From Hyphomicrobiales bacterium (GTDB lineage Bacteria > Pseudomonadota > Alphaproteobacteria > Rhizobiales > Devosiaceae), in NCBI GenBank assembly GCA_900470445.1, contig UCAU01000001.1:199-64198 (forward strand): a stretch of DNA of 64,000 nt, in the 5' to 3' direction. The notes beneath the pieces are model-generated. The model had not been told where the DNA came from. It did not search any database and saw nothing but the letters and a program-made list of their open reading frames with translations. Positions 1 through 7,796 of the stretch are shown in pieces (within the stretch, counting starts at the first letter, position 1; each line of letters opens with the position of its first letter). The translations under genes were made by a program, and so were the position numbers.

Positions 1-2
1 GA

Positions 3-3000
3 GGGACCGAGGGTGGGGGTCGCTTGGCCCCTGCACAAACCCGCCCATTCATCCCCATCCTCTTCTACCGCGCCGCCCTCGAGGGCGCCGGCACCGCCAC
101 CATCACAGCCCTCATCGCCGAACTCGAGCGCCAGAACCTGGCGCCCGTCCCCCTCTTGGTGTCCTCCCTCAAGGAAGCCCCCTGCGTCCGCTTCGTGCAA
201 AACGCGCTCGCCGCCTTCCCGCCCGCCACCATCCTCAACCTCACCGGCTTCGCCCTCGGCCTCGATAGTCTCGACGCCAAGTTCAACCCGTTTTCCGGCA
301 CTGACTGCCCCGTCATCCAACTGATCCAGTCCGGCCGCCCCGAAGCCCAATGGCTGGCCGACAGCCAGGGCCTAAGCTCCAAGGACCTGGCCATGTTCCT
401 GGTCATGCCCGAAGTCGACGGCCGCATCGGCGGCCTCATAATCGGCCACAAAGCCGACGCCGTCTGGCACGAAACCTGCCAGGTCCCCCTCTCCGCCTAC
501 GCCCCCGATCCCTCCGGCATCACCCGCGCCGTAACTCTAGCCGCCAATTGGTCCCACCTCCGCACCACCAGCCGCCCCGACCGCAAAGTCGCAATAGTCC
601 TCGCCAACTACCCCATCCGCGACGGCCGCCTCGCCAACGGCGTGGGCTACGATGCACCGCAATCCACAGTCGAGATTTTGCGGGCACTGGAGGGGGCGGG
701 CTATAGCACCACGACCCCCACCCCCGGCCCCTCCCCTCAAGGGGGAGGGGAGGACATACCGATGGTTTTTGCCAATGCACGAAAGGCGCAAGGCAAGAAC
801 CCTGTGCGAGCGCGATCACTTCGTGCCGATCAAACAATACCGGAACGAGTTCTCTGGCCGCTTCTGAAGACCTTTCAAGAGAGTGGCGTCAAATTTCGTC
901 GGCAGGTTCCCATTGGGGCCTATATCGCCGACTTTGCCTGCCATCATCCCAAGCTCGTCGTTGAACTCGATGGCGATACCCACGGCAGTTCGGAAGCAAT
1001 GCAGCACGACGAAAGGCGCACAGCCTTTCTCAACGCTGCCGGCTATCGCGTTCTGCGCTTCACCAATGGCGATGTGGCCACAAACCAGGAAGGCATTTGG
1101 CAGCTGATCGCTGCCACAATCGAGGATCTCTCGACTCTATCCCTCCCCTCCCCCTTGAGGGGAGGGGCCGGGGGAGGGGGTCTCTCAGTCAGCACGCTCA
1201 CATCCGCAGCCCTCATCACCGCCCTCCAATCCGGCCCCACCAACGCCAACCCCGCCCGTGGCACCTCTCCCGCGACGCTCACCCTTGCGCGCTACGCCGA
1301 GCTCTTTGCCACCCTCCCGGCCAAAATCCAGCAAGAGGTCACCGCCCGTTGGGGCGATCCCGCGACCGACCCCTTCGTGCGGGAAACCACCTTCCACCTC
1401 CCCGCCCTCATCTTCGGCAACGTGGCCATCCTGCTCCAGCCCGTCCGCGGCTATCACCTCGACGAGACCACCAGTTACCACGACCCGGCTTTGGTCCCGC
1501 CCCACGCCTACATCGCTGCCTATCTCTGGCTGCGCCACGAATTCTCAGCCCATGCGCTGATCCACAATGGCAAGCACGGCACCCTCGAATGGCTCCCCGG
1601 CAAGGCCACCGCGCTCGATGCCGCCAGTTACCCCGATGCGCTCTGGGGCCAGTTGCCCCATCTCTATCCCTTCATCGTCAATGACCCCGGTGAGGGCACC
1701 CAGGCCAAGCGGCGCACCGGCGCGGTCATCATTGACCACCTCGTGCCCCCGCTCACCCGCGCCGAAACCTATGGCCCCCTCAAGGACCTCGAGGCCCTGC
1801 TCGATGAATATTACGCCGCCTCCGGCATGGACCGCCGGCGCCTCGCCGATCTGCGCCGCCGCATTCTCGACTTCACCAGGGATAGCCGGCTCGATCGCGA
1901 TATCGGCCTGCCCGAAGACGAAACCGAAGCGCTGATCAAAATCGACAACTTCCTCTGCGATCTCAAGGAAGCGCAAATCCGCGATGGCCTGCACGTCTTC
2001 GGCCAGTCGCCGCAGGGCGATCTCGCCCGCGACCTCACCGTGGCTTTGGCCAGAGTGCCGCGCGGCGACGCCCCGGGGGACAATTCGCTGATCCGCGCCT
2101 TGGCCGATGATCTCAAGCTCGGCATCGATCCGCTGACGGCCCGCCTCGGCGACCCCTGGCACGGCCCCAACGTGTTTGCACCCTATCTCGCGCTCAACGC
2201 TAACAGTCCGTTAGCACTAAGGCACATTGGCGACGTGGTTGAGGCACTCGAGATCATCGCCGCCGACCTGGTCGAGGGCAAACTTATCCCCGCCCCCGAT
2301 TGGCACGCGACCCGATCTGTCCTCGCCACTGTCACCACACTGATCCAGCCCCGCCTCGCCGCCTCCGGGCCGGCCGAAATGGCCGCGCTGCTCGATGGCC
2401 TCGATGGCAAATTCATCGCGCCCGGCCCCTCCGGCGCCCCCTCGCGCGGCCGCCTCGATGTGCTGCCGACAGGGCGCAATTTCTACTCCGTCGATAGCCG
2501 CGCAATCCCCACGCCCACCGCCTGGGAACTCGGCAAAAAATCCGCCGAAAGCCTGGTTTTGCGGCACTTTCAGGACCACGGCACCTATCTGCAATCGCTC
2601 GCCCTCTCGGTCTGGGGCACGGCGAACATGCGCACCGGCGGCGACGACATCGCCCAGGCCCTGGCACTGATCGGCGCCAAGCCGGTCTGGGACCCATCCT
2701 CGCTCCGCGTCTCCGGCTACGAGATCATCCCGCTCGCCAAGCTCAGTCGCCCCCGCGTCGACGTAACCCTGCGCATTTCCGGCTTTTTCCGCGACGCCTT
2801 CCCCGCCCAGATCGCCCTGTTCGACCGCGCTGCCCGCGCCATTGGCGCGCTGGATGAACCGAGCGAAGACAACCCCATCGCCGCGCGCATGCGCAGTGAC
2901 GCACTGGGCCTGATCGCCCAAGGCCAGTCCGAAGCCGAAGCCGGCCTCGCCGCCGGCCACCGGATTTTTGGTTCCAAACCAGGCACTTACGGCGCCGGCC

Positions 3001-3647
3001 TCAATGCGCTGGTCGATTCCGGCACTTGGTCCACCCGCGCCGATCTGGCCAAAGCCGCCCTCGATTGGGGCCAATATGCCTATGGCGCCCAGGCCGCCGG
3101 CATCCCCGAACGCGCCCGCTTCGCCGGCCGCCTCGCCAGCGTCGATGCGATCGTCCACAACCAGGACAATCGCGAACACGACCTGCTCGACAGCGACAAT
3201 TACTACCAGTTCGAAGGCGGCCTCTCCGCCGCTGCCGAAATACTATCCGGCCACCAGCCCGCCGCCTATCACAACGATCATTCCCGCCCCGAACGCCCGC
3301 TCATCCGCACTCTCGAAGAAGAAATCAGCCACGTCATGCGCTCCCGCGTGGTCAACCCGAAATGGATCGCCGGCGTCAAACGCCATGGCTATAGGGGCGC
3401 TTTCGAGATCATCGCCACAGTCGATTTCATGCTGGCCTTCGCCGCCACCACCGGCGCGGTCAAGACTCACCATTTCGATCTGGCCTTCGAAGCCTTCGTC
3501 GAAGACGCAGCAACGCGCCAGTTTATCCTCGCCAGCAACCGCTACGGTTATGATGAGCTGATCGCCAAGTTCAACGAGGCGCGCCGGCGCGGCTTGTGGA
3601 CCCCACGTTCCAACTCGGCTTATGGTCTGCTCGCGGGGGAGTTATGA
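3..3647 (+). CDS. cobN: Cobaltochelatase subunit CobN (5'-truncated by window) with in-frame DUF559 insertion
   Basis: Large subunit of the ATP-dependent aerobic cobaltochelatase (CobN-CobS-CobT), which inserts Co2+ into hydrogenobyrinic acid a,c-diamide. The frame is open from base 3 with no stop, and the visible protein begins inside the family's N-terminal part (FIPILFYRAALEGAG), so the true start lies upstream. CobN hallmarks include GKHGTLEWLPGK, the conserved segment around YGPLKDLEALLDEYY, and the C-terminal HGYRGAFEI followed by GLWTPRSNS. Codons 231-386, counted from the TTG at 24, are not CobN. They are a DUF559 endonuclease module bounded by inverted repeats at 714-753 and 1142-1181, lying between GAGYSTT and ALITALQSGPTN, which are contiguous in ordinary CobN. 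The stop overlaps the next gene (ATGA), suggesting coupled translation. Family identity is certain; activity with the insertion is untested. Confidence 0.96.
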   Translation, partial: GTEGGGRLAPAQTRPFIPILFYRAALEGAGTATITALIAELERQNLAPVPLLVSSLKEAPCVRFVQNALAAFPPATILNLTGFALGLDSLDAKFNPFSGTDCPVIQLIQSGRPEAQWLADSQGLSSKDLAMFLVMPEVDGRIGGLIIGHKADAVWHETCQVPLSAYAPDPSGITRAVTLAANWSHLRTTSRPDRKVAIVLANYPIRDGRLANGVGYDAPQSTVEILRALEGAGYSTTTPTPGPSPQGGGEDIPMVFANARKAQGKNPVRARSLRADQTIPERVLWPLLKTFQESGVKFRRQVPIGAYIADFACHHPKLVVELDGDTHGSSEAMQHDERRTAFLNAAGYRVLRFTNGDVATNQEGIWQLIAATIEDLSTLSLPSPLRGGAGGGGLSVSTLTSAALITALQSGPTNANPARGTSPATLTLARYAELFATLPAKIQQEVTARWGDPATDPFVRETTFHLPALIFGNVAILLQPVRGYHLDETTSYHDPALVPPHAYIAAYLWLRHEFSAHALIHNGKHGTLEWLPGKATALDAASYPDALWGQLPHLYPFIVNDPGEGTQAKRRTGAVIIDHLVPPLTRAETYGPLKDLEALLDEYYAASGMDRRRLADLRRRILDFTRDSRLDRDIGLPEDETEALIKIDNFLCDLKEAQIRDGLHVFGQSPQGDLARDLTVALARVPRGDAPGDNSLIRALADDLKLGIDPLTARLGDPWHGPNVFAPYLALNANSPLALRHIGDVVEALEIIAADLVEGKLIPAPDWHATRSVLATVTTLIQPRLAASGPAEMAALLDGLDGKFIAPGPSGAPSRGRLDVLPTGRNFYSVDSRAIPTPTAWELGKKSAESLVLRHFQDHGTYLQSLALSVWGTANMRTGGDDIAQALALIGAKPVWDPSSLRVSGYEIIPLAKLSRPRVDVTLRISGFFRDAFPAQIALFDRAARAIGALDEPSEDNPIAARMRSDALGLIAQGQSEAEAGLAAGHRIFGSKPGTYGAGLNALVDSGTWSTRADLAKAALDWGQYAYGAQAAGIPERARFAGRLASVDAIVHNQDNREHDLLDSDNYYQFEGGLSAAAEILSGHQPAAYHNDHSRPERPLIRTLEEEISHVMRSRVVNPKWIAGVKRHGYRGAFEIIATVDFMLAFAATTGAVKTHHFDLAFEAFVEDAATRQFILASNRYGYDELIAKFNEARRRGLWTPRSNSAYGLLAGEL
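714..753 (+). repeat. Left inverted-repeat arm of the cobN DUF559 element (family A, L unit)
   Basis: This 40-bp unit starts ACCCCCACCCCCGGCCCC and continues with a short self-complementary stem around CCCCTCAAGGGG. It is the reverse complement of 1142-1181 except at one base. Similar L units occur at 12410-12450 and as the right halves of the pairs at 15719-15850, 38078-38190 and 51926-52042. Confidence 0.93.
1142..1181 (-). repeat. Right inverted-repeat arm of the cobN DUF559 element (family A, R unit)
   Basis: Inverted copy of 714-753 (39 of 40 positions). It holds the CCCCTTGAGGGG stem followed by a G-rich tail ending GGGGGAGGGGGT. It reads through in the cobN frame as LPSPLRGGAGGGG, so neither arm introduces a stop codon. 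Confidence 0.93.
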
Positions 3648-4210
3648 ACAATACAATCATCTACTTGATCGGCCATTATGGTGTCGGCAAACTGACCATC
3701 GGCAAGGCAATCTGCGCCGCGACCGACGCGCGTCTGTTCGACAACCATCTGGCCAACAACGTCATTTTCTCGCTGGTCCGCGCCGATGGCTCCACGCCGC
3801 TGCCCGAGGGCGTTTGGCCACTTATCATGACCATTCGGCGCCAGGCCTTGTCGGCAATGGTCCACCTCGCCGGGCCACAGGCCAGCTTTGTACTCACCAA
3901 CGCCTTGATGGACGATGACCCGATGGACCGGCAGGCGTTGGACGAGGTGACGGAAGCGGCCCGCCAGCGCGGGGGCATTTTCGTCCCCGTTTTCCTCACC
4001 GCATCGGATGCTGCCCATGCCGCCCGTATCCCCTCGCCCGAGCGTGAATCGCGGCTCAAAACGACGGATGCGGAAAAGGCCGAGCGCAAACGACATACAC
4101 GACCGTTGGTGCGCCTCGATCACCCCAATCGGCTCGATCTCGACACCACCCATCTGCCGCCCGCCGAAGCGGCTCGCCTCATCATCGAACACGCGGAGCG
4201 CCTTGCATGA
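3644..4210 (+). CDS. Small P-loop kinase-like protein between cobN and cobO
   Basis: A 188-residue nucleotide-binding protein of unknown substrate. The N-terminus carries a Walker A-type loop (GHYGVGKLT, residues 8-16) directly after a hydrophobic strand, as in shikimate-kinase/adenylate-kinase-like folds. LTNALMDDD and VPVFLTAS look like core strands. An Arg/Lys-rich stretch (RESRLKTTDAEKAERKRHTR) could be the lid. The ATG at 3644 overlaps the cobN stop, and its own stop overlaps the cobO start (ATGA at 4207), so it is probably translated with both. It is not one of the standard cob enzymes, and the context only says it is co-expressed with B12 genes. General class is fairly sure; the function is unknown. 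Confidence 0.75.
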   Translation: MNNTIIYLIGHYGVGKLTIGKAICAATDARLFDNHLANNVIFSLVRADGSTPLPEGVWPLIMTIRRQALSAMVHLAGPQASFVLTNALMDDDPMDRQALDEVTEAARQRGGIFVPVFLTASDAAHAARIPSPERESRLKTTDAEKAERKRHTRPLVRLDHPNRLDLDTTHLPPAEAARLIIEHAERLA

Positions 4211-4848
4211 CTGACAAGCCCGTCAAAAAGACCGACCTGATGAGCGAGGCGGAGCGCAACGCCTATCATGCTGAAAAGATGAAGAAAAAGCAGGAGGCGC
4301 GCAACAAGATCCTTGCCACCAAGACCGAGGAGCGCGGTCTGCTGATCGTTCACACCGGCAAGGGCAAGGGCAAGTCCACTGCCGCCTTCGGCATGGTGTT
4401 CCGCGCCATTGGCCACGGCATGAAAGTGGGCGTGGTGCAATTCGTCAAAGGCGCCTGGGACACCGGCGAGCGCGACGTGCTGCTCAAATTTCCCGAGCTG
4501 GTCACCATCAACGCCATGGGCGAGGGCTTCACCTGGGACGTTCAGGACCGCCAGCGCGACCTAGCCGCCGCCCGCGCCGCCTGGGAACAGGCCAAACTGC
4601 TGATCGCCGACCCGGAATATAAGCTGGTCCTGCTCGACGAGCTCAATATCTGCCTGCGCTACGATTATCTGCCGCTTGAGGAAGTCGTGGCCTTCCTCAA
4701 GGACAAGCCGGCTGACAAACACGTCATTGTGACCGGCCGCAACGCCAAGGACGAGCTGATCGAAATCGCCGACCTCGTCACCGAAATGACCGAAATCAAA
4801 CACCATTTCCGGGCCGGCGTGAAGGCACAGGCAGGCATCGAGTTTTAG
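4207..4848 (+). CDS. cobO: Cob(I)yrinic acid a,c-diamide adenosyltransferase CobO
   Basis: Transfers the 5'-deoxyadenosyl group of ATP to Co(I) corrinoids (CobO/BtuR/CobA-enterobacterial family). The 213-residue protein has a charged N-terminal tail, then the family P-loop HTGKGKGKSTAAFG (residues ~50-63), VGVVQFVKGAW, LVLLDELNICLRYDYL (Walker B-like, with the corrinoid-facing segment) and the family C-terminus TEIKHHFRAGVKAQAGIEF. The length is normal. The start overlaps the preceding kinase stop by four bases. Confidence 0.97.
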   Translation: MTDKPVKKTDLMSEAERNAYHAEKMKKKQEARNKILATKTEERGLLIVHTGKGKGKSTAAFGMVFRAIGHGMKVGVVQFVKGAWDTGERDVLLKFPELVTINAMGEGFTWDVQDRQRDLAAARAAWEQAKLLIADPEYKLVLLDELNICLRYDYLPLEEVVAFLKDKPADKHVIVTGRNAKDELIEIADLVTEMTEIKHHFRAGVKAQAGIEF

Positions 4849-4873
4849 CTAGGAGCTACGGAGCAGGGGCGCC

Positions 4874-5350
4874 CTAACACCCCAAATCCCGGAACCCCGC
4901 CGCCAGCCGCTCCACCCGCGGCTTCATGTCGGCCGCCTGGGCCGCCGAATATTGCACGGTCATCGCCGCATAGCTCAGCCCGTCGCATAGCGCGATCATC
5001 CGCGTATAGAACATGCGCTGCCCCATGACGCCGGAAAAACTGGCCCAATACGATGTCGTTGCCTGGTAGGCGATGTTCCAGCCGTCGCGCTCGGCATAGC
5101 CCATGCGGGCGGCCACTTCGGCTTCGAAATCCTCGGCGGTGATATTGGCGCCCCAGAACGATAGCACCTGGGCCTTGGCTGCATTGTCGAAGATCTGCCC
5201 GTCGCCATTGTCGCTTTCGCCATAGCCGGAAAAGCCGGCCGGGATTTCGCTGGTATAACCAAAGCGGGCATTGTCATAGCGGCCCCAGCCCAGTTCCCGG
5301 GCGGACACCGGAAGAGCGATAAGGGCAAGCAGAACAATCAGGATTCGCAT
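4874..5350 (-). CDS. Secreted hypothetical protein
   Basis: A 158-residue protein with a clear Sec signal peptide (MRILIVLLALIALPVSARE, cleavage after VSA), so it is probably periplasmic. The mature part begins with WGRYDNARFGYTSEIPAGF, a pattern seen in alphaproteobacterial hypothetical proteins, and ends with a Cys (FRDLGC); a second Cys lies mid-chain (ALCDG). No catalytic motif is recognised. It converges on cobO, with only 25 bp between the stops, and lies just upstream of the cation-efflux gene on the same strand. Function not assigned. Confidence 0.7.
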   Translation of the reverse strand: MRILIVLLALIALPVSARELGWGRYDNARFGYTSEIPAGFSGYGESDNGDGQIFDNAAKAQVLSFWGANITAEDFEAEVAARMGYAERDGWNIAYQATTSYWASFSGVMGQRMFYTRMIALCDGLSYAAMTVQYSAAQAADMKPRVERLAAGFRDLGC

Positions 5351-5392
5351 GTGTGACTTCTTTCGCGCGTGCGGGCCGAGGCCCTGATCACA

Positions 5393-6286
5393 TTAGACGA
5401 CCACGATCCCGTTATGCTTGGCTTTTTCCTCGGGCTCGACATGGATTGTGATCATCACATCCTCCACAGCCTCGCGCAGCTTGGCCTCGATCCCGTCGCA
5501 AATGGCATGCGCCGCCTCGACGCTCATCAGCCCCGGCACCACCAGGTGGAAGTCGATGAACGTCATCTTGCCCGCCTGTCGCGTGCGGATGTCATGCGCT
5601 TCGATGGCCCCCTCGGCATTGCCCGCGATGACCTCGCGGATCAGCTTCTGCGTCTCGGGCGGCACCGCCACATCCATCAGCCCGCCAACGCTGTCGCGGA
5701 TCACGCCCCAGCCGGACCACAGGATATTGAGTGCCACCAGGCCCGCCAGGATCGAATCGAGCGGCGCAAAGCCGGTGGTGAACACCAGCACCAGTCCGAC
5801 CAGCACGCCCACGGTGGAGATGACATCGGTCAGCAAATGCTTGCCATCAGCCTCCAGCGCCGGCGAGCGTACCTTGCGGCCATAGCGGATCAGCACATAG
5901 GCCCACACCAGGTTGATCACCGTCGCCACCGCGCTGATCATCAGGCCCTCAACCGGCGCATCGGGCATTTCCGGCGCCATCAGCCCGAAATAGGCCTCGC
6001 GCACGATCAGGATCGCCGCGACGATAATCATCACGCCCACGATCACCGCCGAGAAATATTCGGCCTTGTGATAGCCATAGGGCAGGGCGGCGTCGGCTGG
6101 CTTCTGCGCCAGCCGCACCGCGATCAGCGCGACAATGGCTGTCACTACGTTGACGATGGATTCCAGCGCATCCGAGTAAAGCGCTACCGAACCGGTCATC
6201 TGCCAGGCTAGCCACTTGAGCCCCAGCACAATCAACCCGATAACAAGACTCGCCCCGGCCACAGCCAGCGTTCGTTGATTGGTCAT
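5393..6286 (-). CDS. Cation diffusion facilitator (CDF) family metal exporter
   Basis: A 297-residue proton-coupled divalent-metal exporter of the inner membrane. It has about six hydrophobic spans: residues ~7-30, ~35-55, ~80-100, ~118-136, ~155-175 and ~180-195. The TM2 motif YSDALESIVN and TM5 motif ADGKHLLTD carry the metal-site Asp/Glu and His residues. A cytoplasmic domain follows (HDIRTRQAGKMTFIDFHL, ITIHVEPE). The ATG at 6286 was chosen because the upstream in-frame extension is Cys/Ala-rich and not CDF-like. Its place among cobalt-handling genes suggests Co2+ (or Fe/Zn) efflux, but the substrate cannot be read from sequence. Confidence 0.9.
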   Translation of the reverse strand: MTNQRTLAVAGASLVIGLIVLGLKWLAWQMTGSVALYSDALESIVNVVTAIVALIAVRLAQKPADAALPYGYHKAEYFSAVIVGVMIIVAAILIVREAYFGLMAPEMPDAPVEGLMISAVATVINLVWAYVLIRYGRKVRSPALEADGKHLLTDVISTVGVLVGLVLVFTTGFAPLDSILAGLVALNILWSGWGVIRDSVGGLMDVAVPPETQKLIREVIAGNAEGAIEAHDIRTRQAGKMTFIDFHLVVPGLMSVEAAHAICDGIEAKLREAVEDVMITIHVEPEEKAKHNGIVVV

Positions 6287-6557
6287 GATTGAGTTCTGCC
6301 CTGATCGCGCCGCGCCGGAGCAGCAGCTGGTTTCTGCACATAACGCCGCCGCGCAAATGGCGCAACCCATTGTATTTGCAAATCATTTTCAGAAGCATTC
6401 CGATGTATCGGCGATCACAGCCAAGCCATTGATTGACCACGCGCTTCCCCCGTCCTAGAACCGGATCAGCGCAGCGTTCCCCAGCAAGGAACTGAAACAC
6501 AGTCTGGTGCGGTCGACCCAAATCGGGGACCAAGTCCAGAGCTGCAAAGAGGCGAAT
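6287..6557. other. Divergent intergenic region between the CDF exporter and cobE
   Basis: This 271-bp region holds the promoters of two divergent genes. I looked for a cobalamin riboswitch (B12 box and surrounding conserved loops) on both strands and found no convincing match. The start of the + strand gene has an AGAGGCG Shine-Dalgarno-like stretch just before the ATG at 6558. Confidence 0.5.
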
Positions 6558-7058
6558 ATGACGATTGGCGAGAGGCGAAAGCCCGCGAGAGCCGTGCCGA
6601 ACCCGCAAAAGGTTATTGCCGGCATCGGTTGCGGCAGTGCCGCGACCTCCAGCGAGATCATCGCCCTGATCAATGCGTGCCTGGCCGAGGCGGGGCTGCC
6701 TCCAGCGGCGCTACTCGCCATAGCCTCCCATCAGCGCAAGCATGACGTTCAGCCATTATACGCTGCAGCGGCGCATTTCGACGTTCCGCTGCGCCTGCTG
6801 GGCGATGCCGACCTGGCTCCTGCCACGCCATCCCCAAGCGTCCTCGCTCATATCGGCCTACCCGCCATTGCCGAAGCGGTCGCCGGCTCTGCCGGACCGC
6901 TCCTGCTCGGCAAGCGCAAATCGGCCCACGCCACCTGCGCCCTTGCCGTCTGCGGCCCCGATTTCGATCCCGCCCAGTTCGGCAGCCCCGCGCTCTACCC
7001 CAGTTCGAGCGCCGCAATGGCGTCATCGATATCAGCCACTTCGCGGGCCGGGCCATAG
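6558..7058 (+). CDS. cobE: Cobalamin biosynthesis protein CobE (CbiG C-terminal-like)
   Basis: CobE-type protein of 166 residues, related to the C-terminal domain of CbiG and needed in the aerobic pathway around the precorrin methylation steps. Family features are the IAGIGCGSAATSSEI start, ACLAEAGLPPAALLAIASHQRK, a central PLRLLGDADL and GSAGPLLLGKRKSAHATCALA. The ATG at 6558 is preferred because it has a Shine-Dalgarno-like sequence, while the upstream extension lacks similarity. The last 64 bp overlap the convergent cobK 3' end, so the C-terminal tail (SSSAAMASSISATSRAGP) is composition-driven and poorly conserved. Confidence 0.85.
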   Translation: MTIGERRKPARAVPNPQKVIAGIGCGSAATSSEIIALINACLAEAGLPPAALLAIASHQRKHDVQPLYAAAAHFDVPLRLLGDADLAPATPSPSVLAHIGLPAIAEAVAGSAGPLLLGKRKSAHATCALAVCGPDFDPAQFGSPALYPSSSAAMASSISATSRAGP

Positions 7059-7720
7059 GCGGGGCGGGCGATCATGATCACCTTGACCCCCAGCCTCTGC
7101 GCCGCTTCGAGCTTGGCCGATGTCTGTCCGCCGCCCGAATTCTTGGTGACCAGATGAGTTATCCCCTCGCGCTCCATCAGCGCCATTTCGTCGGCCAGTT
7201 TGTAGGGTGGCCGCGATTGCAAAAGACTGGCAAAGCGCGGCAGCGCTGCGGCCGGGGCCTCGATGGTGCGCACCACAAACTGGCAATCGTCGCGCTGCAA
7301 AAAGTGTTCGAGCCCGGTATGCCCGGTGGTCAGCAGCACATCCGCATTAGGGGGCAAGGCGGCCGCCGCCTCGGCCGCTGTTTCCACGGTCAGCCAATCG
7401 GCGCCCGGCTTTTGCTCCCAGGGCGGCCGCATATAGCGCACCAGCGCAATGCCCGTCGCCTGCGCCGCAGCGACGACATTGATCGACATCAGCCCCGCAT
7501 AAGGATGGGTCGCATCCACCAGCCGCTCGATGCTCGCCGCCCGCAGATAGGCGCACAGTCCAGGAATGCCGCCGAATTTGCCCATGCGAATATCGCCCTT
7601 GGGCAATTTAGGGTCTTGCGTTCGCCCCGCCAGCGAGGTGATGACGTCATGCCCCATGGCCACCAGCCGGTCGGCCAGTTCCCGCGCCTCCGCCGTTCCG
7701 CCCAGGATCAGGATTTTCAT
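6995..7720 (-). CDS. cobK: Precorrin-6A reductase CobK
   Basis: NADPH-dependent reductase of precorrin-6A to precorrin-6B (CobK/CbiJ family), 241 residues. The N-terminus MKILILGGTAEARELADRL is the Rossmann motif of the family. DATHPYAGLMSINVVAAA is the signature segment and TKNSGGGQTSAKLEAA the late conserved loop. The ATG at 7720 fits the Rossmann start; the longer open frame upstream is non-homologous and runs toward cobA. It lies between cobE and cobA but on the opposite strand, and it overlaps cobE at the 3' end. Confidence 0.96.
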   Translation of the reverse strand: MKILILGGTAEARELADRLVAMGHDVITSLAGRTQDPKLPKGDIRMGKFGGIPGLCAYLRAASIERLVDATHPYAGLMSINVVAAAQATGIALVRYMRPPWEQKPGADWLTVETAAEAAAALPPNADVLLTTGHTGLEHFLQRDDCQFVVRTIEAPAAALPRFASLLQSRPPYKLADEMALMEREGITHLVTKNSGGGQTSAKLEAAQRLGVKVIMIARPAYGPAREVADIDDAIAALELG

Positions 7721-7796
7721 AGTCTTTTGTTTATCCCACAGCTTCCGCCCCACTCTGCCCATTTCGCCCCCCAGGCTCAAGCGCCGAGCCTCCCCT

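Larger units (their letters stand above)
714..1181 (+). mobile_element. Inverted-repeat-bounded DUF559 nuclease element inserted in frame in cobN
   Basis: The block is exactly 468 bp (156 codons) and begins on a codon boundary of cobN. It is bounded by two 40-bp arms (714-753 and 1142-1181) that are inverted copies with one mismatch. Inside, from an in-frame ATG at 762, lies a full DUF559 (Vsr/restriction-endonuclease-like) module. It shows an ERVLWPLLK helix, FRRQVPIGAYIADF, VVELDGDTH, the DERRTAFLNAAGYRVLRF strand-helix and a closing GIWQLIAATIEDL. The acidic and catalytic-type residues (D of ADF, E and D of VELDG) are present. The arms translate as Pro/Gly-rich linkers (TPTPGPSPQGGGE and LPSPLRGGAGGGG). 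The usual stop of a free-standing DUF559 gene is missing, so translation runs back into CobN. Mobility is inferred from the boundaries. Confidence 0.85.

Noticed and set aside
714..1181. Intein or group I/II intron in cobN
   Set aside because: No intein splice-junction residues (Cys/Ser start, HN-type end) and no intron structure. The block has inverted repeats and a DUF559 domain, not a homing-endonuclease LAGLIDADG or HNH domain, and the frame reads through.
3..3647. cobN as a pseudogene broken by insertion
   Set aside because: The reading frame is uninterrupted through and after the element, and all CobN segments downstream are intact. The missing N-terminus is due to the window edge.
6287..6557. 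Cobalamin riboswitch upstream of cobE
   Set aside because: The B12 box and surrounding conserved loops were looked for on both strands and not found. The same holds for the leaders of cobK/cobA and cobU.
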